A stretch of DNA of 64,000 nt, from contig NZ_JAHSTX010000001.1 in NCBI RefSeq assembly GCF_019145375.1, positions 3,509,001 through 3,573,000 of the forward strand. Reading direction: 5' to 3'. The position numbers and the translations under genes are program-made. The notes beneath the pieces are model-generated. The model saw nothing but the letters and a program-made list of their open reading frames with translations, did no database searches and was not told the origin of the DNA. Position 1 is the stretch's first letter, and the number at the start of each line of letters is the position of its first letter. Positions 25,056 through 33,669 of this stretch are shown here, one piece after another. The stretch is from Pseudomonas triticicola (GTDB taxonomy: Bacteria; Pseudomonadota; Gammaproteobacteria; Pseudomonadales; Pseudomonadaceae).

Positions 25056-25984
25056 ATCGCACCCCGGATTTCTCCGCGCAGGTCGCCGAACAGGCGGTGC
25101 ACTGGCTGCTGGAAATGCAGCAGGGCACGCTGAGCCCGCGCCAACAACAGGCCTGGCAACAATGGCTGGATGCACACAGCGAACACCGCCGGGCGTGGGA
25201 ACACATGCAACGGGTCAACCAGCGCCTACGCGGCGTGTCGTCGCCGTTGGCCCACGCCGCGTTGAACGGACCGAAGTCCGGCAGCCGCCGTCAGGCGCTG
25301 AAAATATTGCTGATCCTCGGTGCCGGCTCGGCGGCGACCTGGGGCCTGCGCGAGCACACGCCGCTGCCGTCGCTGCTCGCCGATTACCGTACGCCGGTCG
25401 GGCAGCGGCGCAAGATTGCCTTGGGTGGCGCCGATTCGTTGCAGCTCAATACCGCCAGCTCGGTTGATGTTGATGGTGCGCAGCGGTTGATTCGTCTGCT
25501 TGAGGGCGAAATGCTGTTGAGCGCTGCAAATCCGTTCGAAATACGCACAGCACACGGCGTGCTGAAAACCCAAGATGTGCGCCTCAATGTGCGGCAGTTT
25601 GTTGATCGCACGCAGATCGCCCTGTTTGAAGGACGTGTCGAACTCATCGCCGAGCACCGCGCGCCGATGCTACTGCCGGTCGCGCGGCAGTTGAGTTTTA
25701 CGGCCAGCTCCGTCAGCGCGGCCAAACCACTGGACGCCAACAGCGGTGCGTGGACTGACGGCATGCTGGTCGCCGCTCATATGCGCCTCGGTGATTTCCT
25801 CGAAGAGCTTGGCCGCTACCGGCGCGGGCAGCTGCGGTGCGACAGCCAGGTTGCCGATTTGCTGATTTCCGGGACGTATCCACTGGATGACAGCGAGCGG
25901 ATTCTCGACCTGCTGCAGATCAGTCTGCCGGTCAGAGTGAAGCGCTTTACCCGTTATTGGGTGAGCGTCGAAGCGCGGGTTTAG
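25052..25984 (+). CDS. fecR: FecR-family sigma regulator of the ferric citrate system
   Basis: A 310-residue protein. The cytoplasmic N-terminal domain has AEQAVHWLLEMQQGTLSPRQ and the typical WQQWLDAHSEHRRAWEHM. One membrane helix follows (about residues 78-95, LKILLILGAGSAATWGL). The periplasmic FecR domain (GQRRKIALGGADSLQLNTAS) ends in a receptor-signal binding module (SGTYPLDDSERILDLLQ). It relays ferric citrate occupancy of FecA to FecI. Translational coupling with fecI through an ATGA overlap. Confidence 0.9.
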   Translation: MNRTPDFSAQVAEQAVHWLLEMQQGTLSPRQQQAWQQWLDAHSEHRRAWEHMQRVNQRLRGVSSPLAHAALNGPKSGSRRQALKILLILGAGSAATWGLREHTPLPSLLADYRTPVGQRRKIALGGADSLQLNTASSVDVDGAQRLIRLLEGEMLLSAANPFEIRTAHGVLKTQDVRLNVRQFVDRTQIALFEGRVELIAEHRAPMLLPVARQLSFTASSVSAAKPLDANSGAWTDGMLVAAHMRLGDFLEELGRYRRGQLRCDSQVADLLISGTYPLDDSERILDLLQISLPVRVKRFTRYWVSVEARV

Positions 25985-25987
25985 AAA

Positions 25988-26050
25988 GCAAGATCAAAAG
26001 ATCGCAGCCTTCGGCGGCTCCTACAGAAGGCCGCGATCTTTTGATTCTGA
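25988..26050. repeat. Inverted repeat after fecR (GATCTTTTGATT family)
   Basis: AAGATCAAAAGATCGCAGCCTTCGG pairs with GGCCGCGATCTTTTGATTCTG. It lies between fecR and fecA and could attenuate transcription into fecA. Confidence 0.75.
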
Positions 26051-26131
26051 AAAAATAAATGAGCCGTTTTTCAGATCTGGCGTGACAGAGAAGGAAAGCC
26101 CCCTTGATTCCACCTTCTCAGGATCATCCAC

Positions 26132-28465
26132 ATGCAGCCCACCCGTCTTACGCCACTGGCACGCAGCCTGCGCAATCTTCTGTTCGGCGCCAGCCTGAGT
26201 TTCACCGCCCTGCCCGCTGCGCTGGGCGCCGAGACCAAGGTTTATCACATCGCCCCGGCGTCGCTGGAAACCGCGCTGAACCAGTTTGGCCGTGAAGCCG
26301 GCGTACTGATTTCCTTCGGTTCACAAGTCACCAGCGGCGTGCAGAGCCGGGGTCTGGAGGGCAATTACACGACGCAACAAGGCCTCGATGCCTTGCTCGA
26401 AGGCACCGGCCTGCAAGCCCGCGCCGAAGGCGACAATGCTTTCAGCCTGCAACCGCTGGCTGACGCGGCGCTGGAGCTGGGCACGTCGACCGTAGTCGGC
26501 GACTGGCTCGGCGATGCGGCGCAGGTCAACGTCTTCGAACACCCCGGCGCGCGTGATGTGATCCGCCGCGAAGAGTTCGAACGCCAGGGCGCGACCCAGG
26601 CCCGCGATGTGCTCAACCGCATCCCCGGTGTGAATGCGCCGGAGAACAACGGCACCGGCAGCCACGACATGGCACTGAACTTCGGCATTCGTGGTTTGAA
26701 TCCACGCCTAGCCGCACGCTCGACAGTATTGATGGATGGCATCCCGGTGCCTTTCGCGCCGTATGGTCAGCCGCAGTTGTCGTTCGCGCCGATCAGCATG
26801 GGCAACATGGATGCGGTGGACGTGGTGCGCGGCGGCGGCGCGGTGCGTTACGGCCCGCAGAACGTCGGCGGCGTGGTCAACTTCGTGACCCGGGCGATTC
26901 CCGACGAGCCAACGGTCAAGGGTGGTTTCCAGACTGAAACCAGCCCATCGTCGAGCCACGACGGTTTCAAGACCAGCGCCAATCTGCTGGCCGGCGGCAC
27001 CAACGCCAATGGCCTCGGTGGTGCGCTGTTGTACTCCGGCACCCGTGGCGGTGACTGGCGCGAACACAGCGATACCGAGATCGACGACCTGATCCTCAAG
27101 GGCAAATATCAGCTCGACGAGGCCAACAGCTTCAACGCCATGGCCCAGTATTACGAAGGCAAGGCCGACATGCCCGGCGGTCTCAACGTCGCCGATTACG
27201 ATGCCGATCCGTATCAATCGACGCGACCGAAAGACCAGTTCTGGGGGCGCCGGACGATGTTCAACTTCGGCTATCGCTATCAGGAAGATCGCCGCGAGTT
27301 CACCGCCAACACTTTCTTCACCAAAACCCTGCGCAGCGGTTATCTGGATCAGGGCACGTTTCTTTCGCTGTCGCCTCGCGAGTATTGGGTGCGTGGTCTG
27401 GAAACCCGTTTCGCCCAAGGCTTCGATCTTGGTCCGAGCAGCCACGAAGTCGGCGTCGGCTACCGCTACATCAACGAGGCCGGCCACGAACTGCGTTATC
27501 GCACGCCGATCAGCGCCAACGAATACCCGACCACCAGCAGCCGCAACGACCGCGACACTCGCGGTGGCACCGAAGCCAATGCGTTCTTCGTCGATGACCG
27601 CATCGACATCGGCAAATGGACCATCACCCCGGGCGTGCGCTACGAGATGATCGAGTCGCAACAGACCAACAACCTGACCAACGTCAAATACAAGGGCGAC
27701 TACAACACCGCGCTGCCGGCGCTGAACGTGCTCTATCACCTGACCGACAGCTGGAACGTGTACGCCAATACCGAAGGCTCGTTCGGCAGCGTGCAATACA
27801 GCCAGATGCCCAACCGCGTGAGCAGCGGCGAAGTGAAGCCGGAAAAGGCCCGCACCTGGGAGCTCGGCACGCGCTACGACAACGGTGCCCTGCGCGCTGA
27901 AATCGGTGCATTCCTGATCAACTTCGATAACCAGTACGAAAGCAACCAGACCAACGATTCGGTGATCGCTCGCGGCGAAACCCGCCATCAGGGCATCGAG
28001 ACCAGCGTCAATTACGCGCTCGACGACTTGAGCCCGGCGCTGGCCGGTTTCGATGTCTACGCCAGTTATGCCTATGTCGACGCAACCATCCGCGAAGACG
28101 GGCCGAACAAAGGCAACCGCGTGCCGTTTTCCTCCAAGCACAAAGGCACGATTGGCGTCGGTTATACCGAAGGGCCATGGAAGCTGAATCTGGACAGCAG
28201 CTTCCAGAGCGACCAGTTCGCCGACAACGCCAACACTTCGAAGGAAAGCGCCGATGGCAGCACCGGCAAGATCCCTGGTTACATGCTGTTCAGCAGCCGC
28301 GCCGGGTATGACTTCGGACCGCGACTGTCGGATTTGAATGTGGCGGTGGGGGTGAAGAACATCTTCAACACGCAGTACTTCACACGCTCGTTCGATGACA
28401 ACAACAAGGGCAAGTACGTCGGGGAGCCACGGACGGTTTATGTGCAGACGTCGGTGGCGTTCTGA
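26132..28465 (+). CDS. fecA: Ferric citrate (dicitrate) TonB-dependent receptor FecA
   Basis: A 777-residue outer-membrane transducer. The signal peptide ends near residue 33 (LPAALGAETK), and the STN signalling domain covers about 36-110. The plug and barrel closely follow E. coli FecA as I remember it: TVVGDWLGDA, FEHPGARDVIRREEF, LNRIPGVNAPENNGTGSHD, NFGIRGLNPRLAARSTVLMD, VDVVRGGGAVRYGPQNVGG, and late EKARTWELGTRYDNGALRAE and SSQF-like strands, ending in an aromatic F. It imports ferric citrate and signals through FecR/FecI encoded immediately upstream. AGGA lies 8 bases before the ATG. Confidence 0.95.
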   Translation: MQPTRLTPLARSLRNLLFGASLSFTALPAALGAETKVYHIAPASLETALNQFGREAGVLISFGSQVTSGVQSRGLEGNYTTQQGLDALLEGTGLQARAEGDNAFSLQPLADAALELGTSTVVGDWLGDAAQVNVFEHPGARDVIRREEFERQGATQARDVLNRIPGVNAPENNGTGSHDMALNFGIRGLNPRLAARSTVLMDGIPVPFAPYGQPQLSFAPISMGNMDAVDVVRGGGAVRYGPQNVGGVVNFVTRAIPDEPTVKGGFQTETSPSSSHDGFKTSANLLAGGTNANGLGGALLYSGTRGGDWREHSDTEIDDLILKGKYQLDEANSFNAMAQYYEGKADMPGGLNVADYDADPYQSTRPKDQFWGRRTMFNFGYRYQEDRREFTANTFFTKTLRSGYLDQGTFLSLSPREYWVRGLETRFAQGFDLGPSSHEVGVGYRYINEAGHELRYRTPISANEYPTTSSRNDRDTRGGTEANAFFVDDRIDIGKWTITPGVRYEMIESQQTNNLTNVKYKGDYNTALPALNVLYHLTDSWNVYANTEGSFGSVQYSQMPNRVSSGEVKPEKARTWELGTRYDNGALRAEIGAFLINFDNQYESNQTNDSVIARGETRHQGIETSVNYALDDLSPALAGFDVYASYAYVDATIREDGPNKGNRVPFSSKHKGTIGVGYTEGPWKLNLDSSFQSDQFADNANTSKESADGSTGKIPGYMLFSSRAGYDFGPRLSDLNVAVGVKNIFNTQYFTRSFDDNNKGKYVGEPRTVYVQTSVAF

Positions 28466-28487
28466 CCGCAACCCATGGAGATCAAAA

Positions 28488-28655
28488 GCCCCTCACCCTA
28501 ACCCTCTCCCAGAGGGAGAGGGGACTGACCGAGGTGTATTTACGACTTACGCTCGCCTGCAATATCGAGCCGAACGCTGGACTTGAAAACAACCGGGATA
28601 GGCTCCCTCTCCCTCGGGAGAGGGCTGGGCGGGCGGCGTTCCGATGAGGGGCTAC
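28488..28655. repeat. Large palindromic repeat (MITE-like), copy 2
   Basis: CCCCTCACCCTAACCCTCTCCCAGAGGGAGAGGGG at the left faces CCCTCTCCCTCGGGAGAGGGCT near the right end, followed by GATGAGGGGC. The left side also holds GGGACTGACCGAGGTGT, whose inverted form occurs at the right end of the element at 17774-17962. The middle differs from copy 1. Confidence 0.78.
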
Positions 28656-28692
28656 GGTCTTAAACCCTGCGAGCAATCACCAACACCACAAA

Positions 28693-28735
28693 CAAAAAAA
28701 CGGGCCTGCATCAGCAGGCCCGTTCTCCTTTTTTG
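28693..28735 (-). terminator. Rho-independent terminator of the HPF-like gene
   Basis: ACGGGCCTGC and GCAGGCCCGT form a 10-bp stem with loop ATCA. Read on the minus strand it is followed by seven T residues. The plus strand also has a T-rich tail (CTCCTTTTTT), so it may work both ways. Confidence 0.88.
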
Positions 28736-28753
28736 ACTTGTTAAATCAGCGCA

Positions 28754-29161
28754 TCAACTGTTGATCGCTGCCTGTTCGTTCTCGTCGAATTCTTCCGCCA
28801 ACAGCTTATCGTTGGCCTTGCCGGTAAATGGCACTACAGCGGCGCGTGGCTTACCTCGCAGTTTGCCGAACAGGTGATCCAGTTTGTGCTCGAGTTTCTC
28901 GGCAGCACCGTCGATTGCCAGCTCCAGCGAATCGGCTTTGTGGGTCACGGAAATCGGTTGGTGGCCTTTTGGCCGCGCTTCCAGTTGGCAGCGCAAGTCA
29001 TGGGGACCTGGTTTCTCGCCGTTCTCGTCGCTCAGGTGGACTTCGACACGGGTCAGGTCTTCTTCATAACGGTCGAGCGTGCTCTCAATAGTTGTACGTA
29101 CCCACTCCTCCAGTCGCTTACTGCTTTGAATATGGTTATCGCTGTTGACTTGGATTTGCAT
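28754..29161 (-). CDS. HPF/RaiA-family ribosome-associated protein
   Basis: A 135-residue protein. The N-terminal 95 residues match the hibernation-promoting fold: MQIQVNSDNHIQSSKRLEEW, VEVHLSDENGEKPGPHDLRC and ADSLELAIDGAAEKLEHKLD. An acidic tail (LAEEFDENEQAAINS) follows. Such proteins bind idle ribosomes under stress. It is not the rpoN-linked hpf, since no such genes are near; it is a second, stand-alone paralogue typical of Pseudomonas. Monocistronic with its own terminator. Confidence 0.85.
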   Translation of the reverse strand: MQIQVNSDNHIQSSKRLEEWVRTTIESTLDRYEEDLTRVEVHLSDENGEKPGPHDLRCQLEARPKGHQPISVTHKADSLELAIDGAAEKLEHKLDHLFGKLRGKPRAAVVPFTGKANDKLLAEEFDENEQAAINS

Positions 29162-29361
29162 AGTTCATCCCTTATTTCAGCTAGCTCGCTGGAGGCCTTG
29201 AAGTGAATTTCCTGACCTCCTGGTTACAACAATCGGCCCGAGCGGCGAACATTTCAACCCCTGAAAAAAGAAAAATATTCATTCGCAAAAAAAGCCGGAC
29301 AACAGAGCGAGGCGCTGTTAATGTCGGGAGTTGGGTCGCCTCGCCCATTGGCAAAATCTGC

Positions 29362-30309
29362 TCACAATTGCCCATCATTCAGCGGGTGCAGACTGCGGAA
29401 AATCCCCGCCTCCTCCACCAGCCAGTCGTGCACAGCGCGCACGCCCGGATGGCTCAACGCCCCCGGTGCATACAGCAGCACATAGCGTTTATGGTTGGGC
29501 ACCGACAAGCCGAACGGCACGATCAACGTGCCGCGCTCCAGCTCATCGTTGAGTAACGTGCGCCGGGCAATCGCCACGCCCATGCCAGCGATCGCCGCTT
29601 CGATGGTCAGGTGATTGCGATTGAAAGTGTGGCCGCGTCGCACATCGGCGCCTTCGAAGCCGATCGCATTCAAATAGAACTCCCATTCCGCATACTCGTA
29701 ACTGCCACGCCAGGCGGTGATGTCGTGCAGCAACGGGAAATGCACCAGATCCGCCGGCCCGTGCAACGGCGGGCGCCCACGCAACAGGCTCGGCGCGCAC
29801 ACCGGAAATATCTGCTCGTCGAGCAAGGCTGTGGATAACAATCCGGGATAACTGCCATCGTTGAGGTCGATGGCCAGATCGAAATCGCCCTCATGCAGTG
29901 GCACGCTGCTGTCCTCGGCCACCAGGCGCAACTGGATATCCGGAAAGCGTTGCTGCAAGCGCGGCAGGCGCGGAGTCAGCCACTTGCCGAGAAACGACGG
30001 TATCGAACGCAACCGCAGCGTCCCGCTGATCATCCCCGCGTCCAGCCGGCGCAATTCCGCATCGATGCTGCCGTACGCTTCATTGACGGTAATCGCCAGC
30101 CGCTGCCCCTGTGCACTCAACTCAACGCCCCGCGCGCGCCGATGAAACAGTCGAAAGCCCAGGCGTTCTTCCAATTGGCGAATCTGCTGGCTGACCGCTC
30201 CCGGAGTGATGTGCAGCTCTTCGGCACAACGGGTGAACGACAGGTGCCGCGCGGCACAGGCAAACACCTGCAGCCAGACATAGGTCTGGGCATGCAATTG
30301 ACGACTCAT
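29362..30309 (-). CDS. LysR-family regulator, GcvA-like
   Basis: A 315-residue LysR protein of the GcvA subgroup. The helix-turn-helix is at about residues 12-65 (FACAARHLSFTRCAEELHIT, PGAVSQQIRQLEERLGFRLF). The effector domain contains AEDSSVPLHEGDFDLAIDLN and a region AIAGMGVAIARRTLLNDELE. It is divergent from sdaA with about 135 bases between, so it probably regulates serine deamination; glycine-cleavage regulators belong to the same subgroup. Confidence 0.9.
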   Translation of the reverse strand: MSRQLHAQTYVWLQVFACAARHLSFTRCAEELHITPGAVSQQIRQLEERLGFRLFHRRARGVELSAQGQRLAITVNEAYGSIDAELRRLDAGMISGTLRLRSIPSFLGKWLTPRLPRLQQRFPDIQLRLVAEDSSVPLHEGDFDLAIDLNDGSYPGLLSTALLDEQIFPVCAPSLLRGRPPLHGPADLVHFPLLHDITAWRGSYEYAEWEFYLNAIGFEGADVRRGHTFNRNHLTIEAAIAGMGVAIARRTLLNDELERGTLIVPFGLSVPNHKRYVLLYAPGALSHPGVRAVHDWLVEEAGIFRSLHPLNDGQL

Positions 30310-30444
30310 TGTTTAGTCCTGCTAAAGGCTGTCTTAGGAGGTTTCGTTGGTCACCTCGAACCGAGGCGGGCAGTATCGCCGACATTGCGCTTGTCCGACA
30401 AAAAATGGCAGCGATTCCTACTCCATTGCTTGTAAGGGTTTAGC

Positions 30445-31821
30445 ATGGCTATCAGTGTTTTCGATCTATTCAAAGTGGGCATCGGCCCGTCCAGCTCCCA
30501 TACCGTCGGTCCGATGCGTGCAGCGGCGACCTTTGCCCAGGCTCTGGTCGATCAGCATCTGCTCAATGATGTGCGACGTGTGCAGATCCGCCTGTACGGT
30601 TCGCTCTCGGCCACCGGCGTTGGCCACGCCACTGACCGCGCAACGGTCATGGGCCTGATGGGTGAGTGGCCGGACAGCATCGATCCTTCGACCATCGATC
30701 CACGCATCCAGCAACTGCGCGAAACCGGGCAACTGTTCCTCGCCGGTCAACGTGCAATTGCTTTTGACTGGCAGAGCGATCTGCTGCTGCTCGACGAGAG
30801 CCTGCCCTACCACCCCAACGCCATGTCGCTGAGCGCCTTTGGCGAAAGCGCCGAGCTGGTCACGCAAACCTATTACTCGGTGGGCGGCGGTTTCATCGTC
30901 GAAGCGGCGGAAGCCGAGTCCGGTGTGGCGCCGGCCAGTGACGTGATGTTGCCCTACGACTTTTCCAGCGCCGCCGAACTGCTCGCCCTATGCAAACAAC
31001 ATAATCTGCGCGTGTCGGAATTGATGATGGCCAACGAGCGCGCCTGGCGCAGCGATACCGAGATTCGCCAAGGACTGCTGCACATCTGGTCGGTGATGCG
31101 CGAATGCGTCGAACAAGGTTTGCGCCACGAAGGCATCCTGCCCGGCGGTCTGAAAGTACCGCGTCGCGCGGCAAAACTGCATCGCAGCCTGTTGGAAATC
31201 GGCAAACCGAATGTGATCAGCTCGACCCTGTCGGCGATGGAATGGGTCAACCTGTTCGCCCTTGCCGTCAACGAAGAAAACGCAGCCGGCGGGCGCATGG
31301 TCACCGCGCCGACCAATGGCGCCGCCGGGATCATTCCGGCCGTTCTGCACTACTACATGAAATTCAATCCGGATGCGTCTGACGATGACGTCGTTGCGTT
31401 CTTTCTCGCCGCAGCCGCTGTCGGGATTTTGTGCAAGAAAAACGCCTCCATCTCCGGTGCCGAGGTCGGCTGTCAGGGCGAAGTCGGTTCGGCTTGCGCC
31501 ATGGCCGCCGCCGGCCTGGCCGATGTCCTTGGTGCGACACCGGAGCAACTGGAGAACGCTGCCGAAATCGGCCTGGAACACAACCTCGGCCTGACCTGCG
31601 ATCCGGTCGGTGGTCTGGTGCAAGTACCGTGCATCGAGCGCAATGCCATCGCGGCGGTGAAGGCGATAAATGCCACGCAAATGGCCCTGCGCGGCGACGG
31701 CAATCACTTCATTTCCCTCGACCGGGTGATCCGCACCATGCGCGACACCGGCGCCGACATGCACGACAAGTATAAGGAAACCTCGCGGGGCGGGCTGGCG
31801 GTGAACTGGGTGGAGTGCTGA
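30445..31821 (+). CDS. sdaA: L-serine ammonia-lyase (iron-sulfur)
   Basis: A 458-residue single-chain L-serine dehydratase that converts serine to pyruvate and ammonia. The beta domain starts with [20 protein letters not shown] and the alpha domain contains [19 protein letters not shown]. Cysteines for the 4Fe-4S cluster are visible in [23 protein letters not shown] and [14 protein letters not shown]. Full family length. A terminator follows. Likely under the divergent GcvA-like regulator. Confidence 0.93.
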   Translation: MAISVFDLFKVGIGPSSSHTVGPMRAAATFAQALVDQHLLNDVRRVQIRLYGSLSATGVGHATDRATVMGLMGEWPDSIDPSTIDPRIQQLRETGQLFLAGQRAIAFDWQSDLLLLDESLPYHPNAMSLSAFGESAELVTQTYYSVGGGFIVEAAEAESGVAPASDVMLPYDFSSAAELLALCKQHNLRVSELMMANERAWRSDTEIRQGLLHIWSVMRECVEQGLRHEGILPGGLKVPRRAAKLHRSLLEIGKPNVISSTLSAMEWVNLFALAVNEENAAGGRMVTAPTNGAAGIIPAVLHYYMKFNPDASDDDVVAFFLAAAAVGILCKKNASISGAEVGCQGEVGSACAMAAAGLADVLGATPEQLENAAEIGLEHNLGLTCDPVGGLVQVPCIERNAIAAVKAINATQMALRGDGNHFISLDRVIRTMRDTGADMHDKYKETSRGGLAVNWVEC

Positions 31822-31880
31822 TCGGCCTGACTGCACTGTCAGCGATCATCGGCTCATTCCTGCCCTGAAAACGCGCCACA

Positions 31881-31914
31881 AAAAACGGCGAGCCCCGAGG
31901 CTCACCGTTTTTTT
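31881..31914 (+). terminator. Rho-independent terminator of sdaA
   Basis: AAACGGCGAGCC and GGCTCACCGTTT pair around loop CCGA with one mismatch and end in seven T residues; the stem is flanked by A- and T-runs. Confidence 0.88.
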
Positions 31915-32084
31915 CGCCGTGTTTATTGTTCGACAATTTTTCCGGCATGCCCCTTGCTATATCACCCTTGAGGCAAACGGACATTGCAAACCTCAGCGAA
32001 CGAGATGCCAGTGGTCTGGTGTTGCGAACCAAATCAGATCATGGCCGGTCAACAACTGCACGTTCAATCAGGCGGTGACGCATC

Positions 32085-32402
32085 ATGGACAACCCATTTC
32101 AAATCATTACCGATGCATTCGCGCCGGACTATCAGATCAATCTGAGCATTCAGGGCCTGGACGGCAGCATCATGCTGACCCTGTCCAACGCCGGCCGCAT
32201 CGTGGCCAAGCGCATGATCAGCGCCGAACAGCGCAACGATCCCGAGCGTTTGAAAAGGCTGGTACAAAGCATCCAGTTTGGCATCGCCATCGAACAGGGT
32301 CACAGCGCCATGTCGATCCTCGAAGCCATGACCAGCGGCGCCGGGCTGACCCCGCCACCGCCACGGGTCAAAGGCCAGCCCGGCCAGGCGGCGGGCCTTT
32401 AG
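32085..32402 (+). CDS. DUF3509 domain protein
   Basis: A 105-residue cytoplasmic protein. It opens with MDNPFQIITDAFAPDYQINL and contains DGSIMLTLSNAGRIVAKRMI and LVQSIQFGIAIEQGHSAMS, as in DUF3509 proteins of Pseudomonas. The tail is proline-rich. Function unknown. Its stop overlaps the stop of convergent psiE by four bases. Confidence 0.85.
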   Translation: MDNPFQIITDAFAPDYQINLSIQGLDGSIMLTLSNAGRIVAKRMISAEQRNDPERLKRLVQSIQFGIAIEQGHSAMSILEAMTSGAGLTPPPPRVKGQPGQAAGL

Positions 32403-32899
32403 AGCTCGCCCTTCTCCACTTCCGGATGCTCGCTGGAGCCCGTGCCGATCTTGCGCTGCGGGTTCTCGATCTTCACCGAGGGGAACTGCGACGAGGCGTA
32501 ACGCACCACCAGGATCGCAAACGCCAGCAGCAGAATGCCGCCGCACAGGTAGATGATGCCCATGTCCGGCGGGTTGTGGTGCGAGACGTTGGAGATCAGC
32601 AGGCGTGTCAGTGCAGTGATCGCCACGTAGATCAGGAAGCGCACCGGCATGTGGTTGGTCTTGAAATAAATCCCGACCATCGCGCCCAGTTCCAGATAGA
32701 TGAACAGCAAGAGAATGTCATCGATCTTGATGTGCCCGACTTCGAGCATGCCGAGGAACTCCATCACCGCCGCCCACGCCGTCACCGCACCGATGGCGAA
32801 CAGCGCCAGATAGTGGAAGGTTTCGACGAACAGGTTGCCCAGGGACTCGGCCAGTTGATGCACGTTACGCCGCAGTTTCTCGGCCCAGTTTATTTTCAC
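32399..32899 (-). CDS. psiE: Phosphate-starvation-inducible protein PsiE
   Basis: A 166-residue inner-membrane protein with four helices (FHYLALFAIGAVTAWAAVME, IDDILLLFIYLELGAMVGIY, VRFLIYVAITALTRLLI, GIIYLCGGILLLAFAILVV) and the family loop YFKTNHMPVRF. GTG at 32899 is selected because AAGGA lies 9 bases upstream; the longer frame to 33001 has no membrane or family features. Function in phosphate stress is known only from expression in enterobacteria. Confidence 0.85.
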   Translation of the reverse strand: MKINWAEKLRRNVHQLAESLGNLFVETFHYLALFAIGAVTAWAAVMEFLGMLEVGHIKIDDILLLFIYLELGAMVGIYFKTNHMPVRFLIYVAITALTRLLISNVSHHNPPDMGIIYLCGGILLLAFAILVVRYASSQFPSVKIENPQRKIGTGSSEHPEVEKGEL

Positions 32900-33186
32900 G
32901 ATGAGTTTCCTTAGCCCGTTTCGGGCGGATGATGCGTATCGCACGTGACGGTTTTGCGCGCGCGCCTTGTTGCAAAGGTTTTCATGCAGGTTCAGGGCCA
33001 CGCATCATGGCGATCCGCCGCAAATCCCGCGCCGTGGCGTTTGGTCGCAGGCTCGCGGCTTTGCACAATCCCCGTGGGAGCGAGCCTGCTCGCGAATAGC
33101 AGCCACCCCGTCCCCTGACAAACGCCAAATCCGGTCTACATTGAAAAGCCACTACCCATGGCGCAGGGATTCGCTTATCCTTTTCG
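32900..33186. other. Intergenic region between psiE and yebG
   Basis: No gene is supported. One solitary REP (CGTGGGAGCGAGCCTGCTCGCG, 33073-33096) is present. The psiE promoter should lie in the left third; no PHO box was recognised by eye. Confidence 0.6.
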
Positions 33187-33202
33187 CTGTATATGGATAC
33201 AG
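33187..33202. promoter_or_regulatory. LexA (SOS) box upstream of yebG
   Basis: CTGTATATGGATACAG is a near-perfect palindrome of the form CTG-N10-CAG, the LexA operator pattern. It is 44 bases before the yebG start, at promoter distance. Confidence 0.85.
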
Positions 33203-33245
33203 TAGTCGTCAAGACAACTTAACGTGAAGGCATGTGAGGTGGTGA

Positions 33246-33581
33246 ATGGCCGTCGAAGTGGTATACCGCAGCAGCCGAGATCTGGAGCGCTTGTTCATGG
33301 ATAAAGCCGAAGCTGATCGTCATGACAAAATGCTCGAACTGGCCGAATATCTGGCCGATGTGCTGCAAAAAGCCGTTCCGTCCCTGACCGAACAGCAAGT
33401 GGAAGAAGCCGGGATCTACATGGCGAAGAATCGTGATGTGTTCGCCCGGGCATTCAAGAACCAGCCCGATGCGCTGTCGGAGCTGATAAATGCGCCGGCC
33501 GAGCCTGTCGAAAAAGCTGAAGCGGCAGAACCTGACGAGGCGCCGGCGAAGCCCGCCAAAGCAGCGAAAGCGGCGAAGTAA
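33246..33581 (+). CDS. yebG: YebG-family SOS-induced protein
   Basis: A 111-residue protein. The N-terminal 85 residues match YebG (MAVEVVYRSSRDLERLFMDK, ADRHDKMLELAEYLADVLQ). The C-terminus is a lysine/alanine/proline/glutamate-rich tail (EAPAKPAKAAKAAK) that resembles histone H1-like low-complexity tails and is likely disordered. In E. coli yebG is DNA-damage inducible; here a LexA box sits directly upstream, which supports the assignment. Biochemical role unknown. Confidence 0.9.
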   Translation: MAVEVVYRSSRDLERLFMDKAEADRHDKMLELAEYLADVLQKAVPSLTEQQVEEAGIYMAKNRDVFARAFKNQPDALSELINAPAEPVEKAEAAEPDEAPAKPAKAAKAAK

Positions 33582-33597
33582 TCAGAAAGATCGTCCG

Positions 33598-33664
33598 ATC
33601 GCGGCCCGAGCCTTCGGCAGCTTCTGCATTCCGAGTGTAGGAGCTGCCGAAGGCTGCGATCTTT
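33598..33664. repeat. Inverted repeat after yebG (GCAGCTCCTACA family)
   Basis: AGCCTTCGGCAGCT and AGCTGCCGAAGGCT are a perfect 14-bp pair around a spacer of about 20 bases; GCGATCTTTT follows. It is placed between convergent genes and can act as a terminator. Confidence 0.8.
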
Positions 33665-33669
33665 TGCTT

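Noticed and set aside
26093..26120. GGAAAG-N16-TTCTCA resembling a FecI-dependent promoter before fecA
   Set aside because: Transcription would begin only about five bases before the ATG, after the ribosome-binding site, so it cannot serve fecA translation.
26708..28471. 587-codon open frame on the minus strand
   Set aside because: Antisense to fecA, which is strongly supported by motif content; the frame has no start signal and no domain.
29181..29378. 65-codon minus-strand frame between the HPF-like gene and the LysR gene
   Set aside because: No ribosome-binding site, no recognisable composition, and it overlaps the LysR 3' end.
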